A stretch of 64,000 nt of DNA from Chromatiaceae bacterium (GTDB lineage Bacteria > Pseudomonadota > Gammaproteobacteria > Chromatiales > Chromatiaceae), in contig JACKMX010000003.1 in NCBI GenBank assembly GCA_024235175.1, positions 62,001 through 126,000 of the forward strand, given 5' to 3'. Within the stretch, counting starts at the first letter, position 1, and each line of letters starts with the position of its first letter. This document shows, piece by piece, positions 57,698 through 64,000 of this stretch. Position numbers and translations under genes: made by a program. The notes beneath the pieces are model-generated. The model worked only from the letters and a program-made list of their open reading frames with translations, was not told the DNA's origin and did no database searches.

Positions 57698-59458
57698 ATG
57701 AAAAACCAAGTTGTTAAACTGCTGTCCCAGGCACTGGAACAGCTGGCCGCCGATGATGTTGTTCCGCGTGAGGGAGTACCGGCGCCGGTGGTTGAGAGGG
57801 CCAGAGAGACGCGCCACGGGGATTACGCCTGCAACATAGCAATGGTGCTGGCGAAGATTGCGCGGGCGCGCCCCAGGGAGCTGGCGGAGAAGCTGGTGGC
57901 GGCGCTTCCGCAAAATCAGCTGGTGGAAAAGGTGGAGGTGGCGGGCCCGGGGTTCATAAATTTTTATCTGCGCAGAGACGCCTACCACCAGCTGGTGCCC
58001 CAGGCGATTGAGCAGGGGTACGAATTTGGCCGCAGTGGTATCGGGCAGGGCAGGCGCATCCAGGTCGAGTTCGTATCCGCGAATCCGACTGGTCCTCTGC
58101 ATGTGGGGCATGGACGCGGAGCGGCATACGGCGCGGTTGTGGCCGATCTGTTGGAGGCTGTGGGATTCAGTGTCCACCGGGAGTACTACGTCAACGATGC
58201 CGGCCGGCAGATGGATATCCTCGCTGCCAGTGTTTGGCTGCGCTATCTGGAGCTTTGTGATCAGGAGATCGTTTTCCCTTCGAATGGTTATAAAGGGGAT
58301 TATATCTGGGACATTGCCGCCACACTGCACCGGGAACATGGCGAAGCCTACCTGCATCCGGCTGCTGAACTGTTTCAGGATATCCCCGTGGATGAACCGG
58401 CCGGGGGTGATAAAGAGCGACATATCGATGCATTGATTGCACGCAGCAAGCTGCTGCTGGGAGACAACCGTTACCGTTATGTGTTCGAGTTGGCCTTGAA
58501 CGTCATTCTGGACGATATTCGGGATGATCTTGAGCTGTTCGGCGTCAACTACGAAGAGTGGTACTCGGAACGGTCGCTTACCGAATCTGGCGCGGTCAAC
58601 AAGGCAATAGAGAGACTTCGCAATCTGGACCATGTTTACCAAAAGTCAGGTGCACTCTGGTTCCGCTCGACAGCATTCGGTGACGAGAAAGACCGTGTTG
58701 TGGTGCGGGAGAACGGGCAGCATACCTATTTCGCTGCGGATATCGCCTACCATATGGACAAGCTTGAGCGTGGATTTGAGCGGGTTATCGATGTGTGGGG
58801 CGCGGATCACCATGGTTATGTACCTCGGGTAAAGGCGGCATTGCAGGCGATGGGCGACGATCCAACCAGACTCGATGTCCTGCTGGTTCAGTTCGCCAAC
58901 CTCTACCGCGGCGGGGAGAAAGTCCAGATGTCAACCCGCTCCGGATCCTTTGTCACGCTGCGCGAACTGCGCAAAGAGGTTGGGCGCGATGCTGCACGAT
59001 TTTTCTACGTTATGCGAAAATGCGAGCAGCATCTCGATTTCGACCTTGATCTGGCAAAATCCAGCTCCAGCGACAACCCGGTCTACTATGTGCAGTATGC
59101 CCACGCGCGTATCTGCAGTGTGCTTCGGCAGGCGTCCGAGAAGGGCATTGGAATGGAGCCGAGTGCAGGTGTGGAAAATCTGGACCGCCTTACCGAGGAG
59201 CACGAACAGGCGCTGTTCACCGCACTCTCCCGATATGGGGAGTTGGTTGAGTCATCTGCTATCAACAAGGAGCCGCATCAGCTCTGCCAGTACCTGCGCG
59301 AACTGGCTAATGATTTTCATACGTACTACAACGCTCATCAGTTTCTGGTCGAGGATGAGAATTTACGCGACGCGCGCATCAAGCTGGTGCTGGCTGTGAA
59401 GCAGGTGCTGCGCAACGGACTCAACCTGCTGGGTGTTTCGGCTCCGGAAAGTATGTAG
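57698..59458 (+). CDS. argS: Arginyl-tRNA synthetase
   Basis: The 586-residue class I synthetase has an N-terminal tRNA-recognition domain (about 1-115), the HIGH-type motif 'GPLHVGHGRGAAYGAVVADLL' (HVGH), and the 'QMSTRSGSFVTLRELRKEVG' region that stands where KMSKS occurs in other class I enzymes (many ArgRS lack it). The C-terminal anticodon-binding domain ends 'VKQVLRNGLNLLGVSAPESM'. Start ATG 57698 (MKNQVVKLLSQAL) is preferred to the earlier in-frame codon. It lies 103 bp after priA, and the SPOR gene begins directly after its stop. Essential; no irregularity seen. Confidence 0.97.
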   Translation: MKNQVVKLLSQALEQLAADDVVPREGVPAPVVERARETRHGDYACNIAMVLAKIARARPRELAEKLVAALPQNQLVEKVEVAGPGFINFYLRRDAYHQLVPQAIEQGYEFGRSGIGQGRRIQVEFVSANPTGPLHVGHGRGAAYGAVVADLLEAVGFSVHREYYVNDAGRQMDILAASVWLRYLELCDQEIVFPSNGYKGDYIWDIAATLHREHGEAYLHPAAELFQDIPVDEPAGGDKERHIDALIARSKLLLGDNRYRYVFELALNVILDDIRDDLELFGVNYEEWYSERSLTESGAVNKAIERLRNLDHVYQKSGALWFRSTAFGDEKDRVVVRENGQHTYFAADIAYHMDKLERGFERVIDVWGADHHGYVPRVKAALQAMGDDPTRLDVLLVQFANLYRGGEKVQMSTRSGSFVTLRELRKEVGRDAARFFYVMRKCEQHLDFDLDLAKSSSSDNPVYYVQYAHARICSVLRQASEKGIGMEPSAGVENLDRLTEEHEQALFTALSRYGELVESSAINKEPHQLCQYLRELANDFHTYYNAHQFLVEDENLRDARIKLVLAVKQVLRNGLNLLGVSAPESM

Positions 59459-60028
59459 ATGTCGCGTGACTATAAAAGCCGGGCCAACACCCAGCAAAAA
59501 AGGAGGGGGCCGTTTCCGGGATGGGCGTGGTTTATTCTTGGCATACTGGTGGGACTGTTTTTCAGCGGACTCGCCTGGCTGAAGCTGTTGCCGGCGGAGG
59601 TAAAATCCTCCACCGGCGCTGTCACCAGATCGGCGCCGAAGGCGGAGCCCCCTCCGCCACACGAGGAGCATAATCCAAAACCCCGTTTTGACTTTTTTAC
59701 CATCCTGCCGGAGATGGAGGTGGTGGTGCCTGAGCCGGAGGTGGTGCCCAGGGGGGCGGCCAGACAGAAGTCGGCCGAGGAGACGGTTGCAGAGGCGGAC
59801 AAGTACATGCTGCAGATGGGTTCGTTCAGGCAGTATGCTGATGCGGACAGGTTGAAAGCAAGTCTCGCATTGGTGGGGATCCAGGCTGAAATCCAGAAGG
59901 TTAAAATCGATAATGGTGAAATATTTCACCGGGTGAGAGCCGGTCCTTACAGTCCGGATAAAGTTAAACTGCTAAGTGCGAAGCTGAAAGAGAATCGGAT
60001 CAACAGCCTGATGATAAAGCTGAAATAA
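59459..60028 (+). CDS. SPOR-domain cell-division protein (FtsN-like)
   Basis: The 189-residue protein has a short basic cytoplasmic N-terminus, one membrane helix (about 21-44, WAWFILGILVGLFFSGLAWL), a Pro/Glu-rich periplasmic linker and a C-terminal SPOR domain (about 112-188, 'YMLQMGSFRQYADADRLKASLALVGIQAEIQ ... HRVRAGPYS') that binds denuded septal peptidoglycan. The layout is that of FtsN and relatives, with a shorter linker. It begins immediately after the argS stop, and the priA-argS-SPOR order is that of Pseudomonas. I do not assign ftsN because linker motifs essential in FtsN are not visible. Confidence 0.88.
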   Translation: MSRDYKSRANTQQKRRGPFPGWAWFILGILVGLFFSGLAWLKLLPAEVKSSTGAVTRSAPKAEPPPPHEEHNPKPRFDFFTILPEMEVVVPEPEVVPRGAARQKSAEETVAEADKYMLQMGSFRQYADADRLKASLALVGIQAEIQKVKIDNGEIFHRVRAGPYSPDKVKLLSAKLKENRINSLMIKLK

Positions 60029-60064
60029 ATTCAGCTGTCACTTCTGTTTCACGCAAACCCCCTA

Positions 60065-60325
60065 CTATTGGAGTGTGCCTGTTTCATGGGGATCCGGCAC
60101 CGCATTACCGGTCCATTCATACAGCTCTGTGGCTGCGGTATCACATTTACAGCAGCTGCTGCCGCACGCTGAGTTGAGCTGCTGCCGACGTATGCGCCCT
60201 TTGCGTAGAAGTGTCTCCAGCATACCCCTGACAGCATCAGGCGCCGTGTCGAAGTGCAGCGCAATATCGGCCAGGGTGGCCTGCCCTCGCTGCTGTAGAT
60301 AGCGTTTGATCTCAGCTAAGATCAC
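60065..60325 (-). CDS. feoC: FeoC-like transcriptional regulator / FeoB accessory protein
   Basis: The 86-residue protein has a winged-helix N-terminus (MILAEIKRYLQQRGQATLADIALHFDTAPDAVRGMLETLLRKGRI spread over about 1-45) and a cysteine cluster 'SACGSSCCKC' (about 53-62) that may hold an FeS cluster, as FeoC proteins do. A short tail follows (TAATELYEWTGNAVP). FeoC protects or regulates FeoB in ferrous iron uptake. It overlaps the feoB stop by 4 bp (ATGA) and is the last gene of the feoABC operon on the minus strand. Convergent with the SPOR gene. Confidence 0.88.
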   Translation of the reverse strand: MILAEIKRYLQQRGQATLADIALHFDTAPDAVRGMLETLLRKGRIRRQQLNSACGSSCCKCDTAATELYEWTGNAVPDPHETGTLQ

Positions 60326-62634
60326 GCGTTCGCCCTCCCGGATACAATCTGTAGTTCAGACTCCTTCTGGCCCCATTTTTTCAGGCCGATGACGGTCAGG
60401 GTCATAACCAGAAGCAGTCCGATAATCCAGGCTGAGGAGCTGGCCGGGTGCTGGGTGAATCTGGCGGCCTGGTAGAATATCGTGGAAGTGGTGAATGCCA
60501 CACCGGTGGTCCAGGCAGCCACGAACATCGCCCAGGCGCCTCCGGTCTCGCGGGTGATCGCGCCCATGGTTGCGACGCATGGGAAGTAGAGCAGAATAAA
60601 AAGCAGATAAGCGAATGCCCCCGCCTGCTTGTCAAAGCGCGAAGCCATGGCGCCAAAGATTCCGCTGTTGACCTCCTGCGCCTGCGCAGCCGCTTCAGAG
60701 GAGCTGATATCGCCGACATCCATGCTCAAGGGATCCAGCACTCTGTCCCTGATGGCCGCCAGGTTTTCCGGAATAGTGGCGGCGGCGGCCTGGAGGGCAG
60801 ACCAAAGCTGAAACGCCTCCTGGCTCTCATCTGTACCCGGCTCCTGATTCGACAGCTGGGTGTAGAGTGAATCCAGCGTGCCGACCACCGCCTCTTTTGC
60901 CAGGACTCCGGTGAATATGCCCACGGTAGCCGGCCAGTTGCTCTCTTCTATGCCAAGGGGCGAGAACAGCGGTGTGATGCTCTGTCCCACCGCCGCAAGT
61001 ATGGATCTCTCCCGCGAACCGTTTGCGAACGAACCGTCAGTACCGATAGAGTTTAGAAGATTCAGTGCCAGCACCATAGTCACGATCACTTTCCCGGCGT
61101 CGCGGATAAAAATCTTTACCCGATCCCAGGTGCGCAGAGTCACACCTTTAACAGTGGGGATGTGGTACGGAGGCAGCTCCATCATGAATCCCGCACTCTC
61201 TCCGGAGAGCAGGGTGCGGCGCATGACCATGCCGGTGAGCACCGCAATGCAAATGCCGATGAGGTAAAGCAGGAATACCAGGTTCTGGCCGTTGCTGGGA
61301 AAGAAGGCCGCCACAAACAGCGCGTAAACCGGCAGGCGCGCACCGCATGACATGAAAGGATTCATCAGGATGGTCAGTTTCCGCTCACGCTGATTTTCCA
61401 GCGTTCGGGTTGCCATGACTGCCGGCACGTTGCAGCCGAACCCCACGATCATTGGTACGAAAGCTTTACCCGGCAGACCGATGGTGCGCATAGCCCGATC
61501 CATGACGAACGCAGCCCGTGCCATATAACCGGTATCCTCCAGTATCGAGAGAAACAGGTAGAGGCAGGCAATAATGGGAATGAAAGTGGAAACCACTTGT
61601 ATACCTGCCCCCACTCCCTGTGCCAGGATGAGCCGGCTCCAGTCAGGCAATCCCGCCTGCGTCATCCAACCACCCAGTCCGTCCACCAGAATGGCGCCCA
61701 CCGTCATGTCGAAGAAATCTATGAAGGCGCCACCGATATTAATGGTGAACATAAACATCAGATACATGACGAGCAGAAAAATCGGTATACCGGCAACACG
61801 GCTCAATACAATCTGGTCGATACGATCGGATAGCGTGCGCCCCAGTTTGCCCGCCTCATTGACGCATCGCTGTGCCAGTGCATGGGCGTGGCTGTAACGG
61901 GCATCGGCTATGTAAATATCGGCCTCTTCACCGGCCCGTGTTTCTATGATCTGTTTCCATCTCTCAACCAGTGGACCTATGTTCTTACCCGCCAGCTCAA
62001 ACGCATGGCCATCCCCTTCCAGCAGTTTCAGCGAAAGCCACCTCAGGTTGGCCCGGTCCGACACGCCTCCCAGCTCCATCGTCAGTTCATTGATCGCCTG
62101 CTCAACGGTATCCTCATGGGTGACTTGGAAACTGTTGCTTTTCAGTTCCGAGAGCAGTAGCTGGATCTGCTGTTTTAGCCGATCCATCCCCTCTCCGGTG
62201 ACGGCGACAACAGGAACAACGGGGCAGCCAAGCTGCTCGGACAGGATTTCTGTGTCCACCTCCATGCCCCGCTTGCGGGCTACATCCATCATGTTCAGTG
62301 CTACCAGGATTGGAACACCCATTTCGCGCAACTGAACGCTGAAATAGAGATTTCGCTCAAGATTGGATGCATCGATAACATTGACTATCAGATCGGCGTC
62401 GCGCGAGAGCAGATAGTCGCGGGTGATCTTCTCGTCCAGCGACGATGCATCAAGCGAGTAGATGCCGGGAAGATCGATGACTCTGACTTCGCCGTCATTT
62501 AACCTGAAACGGCCCTCTTTGCGGTCCACTGTGACTCCAGGCCAGTTGCCGGTCTTCTGGCGGATGCCGGTGAGTGCGTTGAAGAGAGCGGATTTGCCGC
62601 AGTTGGGGTTACCACCCAGTGCAATGGTGGGCAC
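60322..62634 (-). CDS. feoB: Ferrous iron transporter FeoB
   Basis: The 770-residue protein has an N-terminal G-protein domain with G1 'GGNPNCGKSALFNALTG', G3 'RVIDLPGIYSLDASSLDEKI' and G4 'VALNMMDVA', a helical GDI-like segment (about 170-270), then a membrane part with two Gate domains containing 'GFGCNVPAVMATRTLENQRERKLTILMNPFMSCGARLPVYALF' (Cys and His residues of the pore, spread over two helices). It imports Fe(II) across the inner membrane. It follows feoA by 40 bp and overlaps feoC. All GTPase motifs are intact and the length is typical of gammaproteobacterial FeoB. Confidence 0.97.
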   Translation of the reverse strand: MPTIALGGNPNCGKSALFNALTGIRQKTGNWPGVTVDRKEGRFRLNDGEVRVIDLPGIYSLDASSLDEKITRDYLLSRDADLIVNVIDASNLERNLYFSVQLREMGVPILVALNMMDVARKRGMEVDTEILSEQLGCPVVPVVAVTGEGMDRLKQQIQLLLSELKSNSFQVTHEDTVEQAINELTMELGGVSDRANLRWLSLKLLEGDGHAFELAGKNIGPLVERWKQIIETRAGEEADIYIADARYSHAHALAQRCVNEAGKLGRTLSDRIDQIVLSRVAGIPIFLLVMYLMFMFTINIGGAFIDFFDMTVGAILVDGLGGWMTQAGLPDWSRLILAQGVGAGIQVVSTFIPIIACLYLFLSILEDTGYMARAAFVMDRAMRTIGLPGKAFVPMIVGFGCNVPAVMATRTLENQRERKLTILMNPFMSCGARLPVYALFVAAFFPSNGQNLVFLLYLIGICIAVLTGMVMRRTLLSGESAGFMMELPPYHIPTVKGVTLRTWDRVKIFIRDAGKVIVTMVLALNLLNSIGTDGSFANGSRERSILAAVGQSITPLFSPLGIEESNWPATVGIFTGVLAKEAVVGTLDSLYTQLSNQEPGTDESQEAFQLWSALQAAAATIPENLAAIRDRVLDPLSMDVGDISSSEAAAQAQEVNSGIFGAMASRFDKQAGAFAYLLFILLYFPCVATMGAITRETGGAWAMFVAAWTTGVAFTTSTIFYQAARFTQHPASSSAWIIGLLLVMTLTVIGLKKWGQKESELQIVSGRANA

Positions 62635-62674
62635 GATCTGCTCCGATGGCCGGACTATTCAGCCTGATGATGGG

Positions 62675-62938
62675 TTATTGCGGTGTATCGTTTGAATTCA
62701 ATGGTTGGGTAAACAGTTTGCTGGCAACGGTTCCGCCCAGCGCCACCCTGTTCCCGTCACAGGCAACCACGACACCCTTGTCGCGCTGCTGTGTGACCTT
62801 GATCCTGGAGCCTACGCGGATACCAAGGCCGAGCAATCGCCTCGCCGTCTGCCGGTCAACTCTGATTTCGGATATCAGCGCCAGCTTGTCGACTGCGAGT
62901 TGATTGAGAGCCGTGGATGGTTGGATGCCGGTATCCAT
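62675..62938 (-). CDS. feoA: Ferrous iron transport protein FeoA
   Basis: The 87-residue protein has an SH3-like FeoA core, 'LALISEIRVDRQTARRLLGLGIRVGSRIKVTQQ', followed by 'GVVVACDGNRVALGGTVASKLF'. It stimulates FeoB in the cytoplasm. ATG 62938 has no clear ribosome binding site and sits only about 6 bp from a Fur-box-like sequence, so either the promoter is closely packed, the mRNA is nearly leaderless, or translation starts a little further in. The first gene of feoABC on the minus strand. Confidence 0.92.
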   Translation of the reverse strand: MDTGIQPSTALNQLAVDKLALISEIRVDRQTARRLLGLGIRVGSRIKVTQQRDKGVVVACDGNRVALGGTVASKLFTQPLNSNDTPQ

Positions 62939-62944
62939 AAAATT

Positions 62945-62963
62945 AATAACAATAAGAATTATT
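62945..62963 (-). promoter_or_regulatory. Possible Fur box upstream of feoA
   Basis: AATAACAATAAGAATTATT matches the 19-bp Fur consensus (GATAATGATAATCATTATC) at about 13 of 19 positions and is roughly palindromic. It lies directly in front of feoA, where iron-dependent repression would be expected. The fit is moderate. Confidence 0.5.
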
Positions 62964-63007
62964 CCTATTTAGATATTAACACCAGCTTATATCTGGATCA
63001 ACAGGCC

Positions 63008-63715
63008 CTAGATTTTTTTCAGAAGATCCACGCGCATCGGTTTCAGGAATTCCGCACCTTCCGGTGTCGCGCAGCGTTGGAACGCCGCCTGGATGCGCCG
63101 GTGGAGTTCAGTGTCTATCCTGTGGTCGGTGTGTGTCACTTTCAGTGTCTGGTTCTCGAAGTCGGAAAAATCCCTGAAATGTGCCGGTGCATCGAAAAAT
63201 ATCTGCCTGACTGCCTCAAAACTGCCATTGGCCACGGCCCTCAGCACCGCATTGAAAGCTGCCTCGCGTACCGCTTTTTCGTCGTGAAACAGCTTCATGA
63301 TCTCATTGAAGTCACCCCTGTAAACCGGTTCAGAGAGATACGCGAGGCCGCCGGGTTTCAGTACGCGGTGTATCTCTGCCAGCGCCCTGTCCATCAGCTC
63401 TGTCGGAACGTGGTGCAGGGATTTGAGCATGATCACCAGGTCGATGCTATCCGCAGGCAGGTCGATCGCCTGCGCGCCGCCGAGCACGAACTCAACATTG
63501 TCCAGGTCATCGATCTGCAGATTTTTTCGGTGCTGTATTTGATCCACTTCAGTCGCGATGATGTACCCGGCCCTTAATTCCCGGGCCAGCTGGCGTGTCA
63601 TCCGGGCCGCGCCACAACCGAGTTCCAGCACCCTGGCGCCCTCCAGTGGGAGGTTTTGTCGCATAACATCCAATTCGGTGGCTGTGCGATAGCTCTTTAC
63701 ATCGTCGATTTTCAT
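63008..63715 (-). CDS. Class I SAM-dependent methyltransferase
   Basis: The 235-residue protein has a methyltransferase fold of type 11: SAM-binding motif I 'ARVLELGCGAARMTRQLAREL' (about residues 29-48), an acidic 'IIATEVDQIQHRKN' after strand 2, motif IV region 'SIDLVIMLKSLHHVPTELMDRALAEIHRVLKPGGLAYLSEPV'-type (split across about 92-135). The motif arrangement suits small-molecule methylation; the substrate is unknown. It starts 'MKIDDVKSYRTATELDVMRQNLPLEG'. It lies 70 bp upstream of feoA and on the same strand, but the Fur-like site between them argues for separate control. Confidence 0.85.
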   Translation of the reverse strand: MKIDDVKSYRTATELDVMRQNLPLEGARVLELGCGAARMTRQLARELRAGYIIATEVDQIQHRKNLQIDDLDNVEFVLGGAQAIDLPADSIDLVIMLKSLHHVPTELMDRALAEIHRVLKPGGLAYLSEPVYRGDFNEIMKLFHDEKAVREAAFNAVLRAVANGSFEAVRQIFFDAPAHFRDFSDFENQTLKVTHTDHRIDTELHRRIQAAFQRCATPEGAEFLKPMRVDLLKKI

Positions 63716-63806
63716 AGGTTTTTTCCGGCTTTGAGGGAGATACGTTAGTATTCCAGATTATCGCCGCATACTTGCATAAGACAAGACACAGCTCGAGGGG
63801 GATGGA

Positions 63807-64000
63807 TTGCGCCGAAAACTAAGTGTCCGGATTGGTGAACTGTTGGATCGGCACCGGCTTCGGCTTGCTCACCCCAATGCCTTGTTGCAGCTGGCACTGC
63901 TCGGACTATTGACCGGGCTGCTTGCAGGAGCGGTTATTCTGCTGTTTCGACTGGCTGTGGAAGGGGCTCAGAGTGCATTTCTTCCCGATGGTTTGCCGGA
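63807..64000 (+). CDS. ClC-family chloride channel/antiporter, N-terminal part
   Basis: The frame starts at TTG 63807, preceded by GAGGGGG five bases upstream; the nearby ATG 63802 reads into a stop after six codons and is out of frame. About 64 residues are visible before the window ends: a basic amphipathic start (MRRKLSVRIGELLDRHRLRLAHPNA), then the first ClC membrane helix 'LLQLALLGLLTGLLAGAVIL' with 'LFRLAVEGAQSAFLPDGLP'. This matches the start of bacterial ClC proteins, which move chloride against protons. It is too short to tell channel from exchanger. Divergent from the methyltransferase gene. Confidence 0.78.
   Translation, partial: MRRKLSVRIGELLDRHRLRLAHPNALLQLALLGLLTGLLAGAVILLFRLAVEGAQSAFLPDGLP

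Noticed and set aside
1..64000. tRNA or rRNA genes, insertion sequences, prophage
   Set aside because: Scanning for T-loop GTTCGAATC-type segments, rRNA cores, transposase-like or phage-like proteins gave nothing supportable.

Overview
The window looks like a chromosomal segment of a gammaproteobacterium, probably a sulfur-oxidising member or relative of the Chromatiales (Sedimenticola/Thiodiazotropha-like). The evidence is the housekeeping synteny (ubiK-yifB beside glnK-amtB; priA-argS-SPOR gene; rpe-gph-trpE and trpG-trpD-trpC), a periplasmic polysulfide/thiosulfate reductase-type molybdoenzyme operon, and a pyrophosphate-based energy module (H+-pumping pyrophosphatase plus PPi-type phosphofructokinase). 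The genus is inference; the class-level call is fairly safe. I see no rRNA, tRNA, CRISPR array, transposase or prophage gene.

Layout. 1-3.0 kb: end of a formylglycine-generating-enzyme-like gene, a Rieske protein, a membrane protein, a DjlA-type co-chaperone and YcgL. 3.1-13.3 kb: glycogen phosphorylase, PilU, a CDP-archaeol-synthase-like protein, a phosphoesterase, a DUF364 protein, an ABC-F ATPase and a cyclic-nucleotide-binding protein. 13.6-19.1 kb: a five-gene overlapping operon for a Tat-exported molybdoenzyme with FeS and NrfD subunits and two different chaperones (TorD-like and HybE-like). 19.6-23.4 kb: comM/yifB, ubiK and the glnK-amtB operon with an NtrC site, a sigma-54 promoter and a strong terminator. 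23.5-29.0 kb: three GGDEF proteins, one with an oxygen-sensor-like metallo-beta-lactamase fold. 29.2-34.8 kb: HAD dehalogenase, polA, a structured candidate small RNA, engB, moaC and a phosphoesterase. 34.9-39.7 kb: ppa, hppA, PPi-type pfk and an unknown gene. 39.9-48.1 kb: trpC, trpD, trpG, trpE, gph and rpe, interrupted by two opposite-strand accessory genes. 48.5-54.0 kb: an alpha/beta hydrolase and the aapJQMP amino-acid ABC transporter. 54.1-64.0 kb: fructosamine kinase, a DnaA-box cluster, priA, argS, a SPOR protein, feoABC, a methyltransferase and the start of a ClC channel.

How it fits together. The psr-like operon would pass electrons between the quinone pool and a sulfur compound. 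The hppA/PPi-pfk pair would recover energy from pyrophosphate during sugar-phosphate metabolism, as proposed for autotrophic sulfur oxidisers, while gph and rpe serve phosphoglycolate salvage and pentose-phosphate recycling. Nitrogen supply (glnK-amtB, aap transporter) and iron supply (feo, with a Fur-like site) are visible too.

The least explained items are non-coding: (i) a multi-stem terminated RNA between polA and engB; (ii) a dispersed multi-hairpin intergenic repeat with two clear inverted copies 9 kb apart and a possible third, in which one hairpin keeps its pairing while its sequence changes; (iii) a DnaA-box cluster upstream of priA; (iv) a 40-bp near-perfect palindrome between convergent genes.
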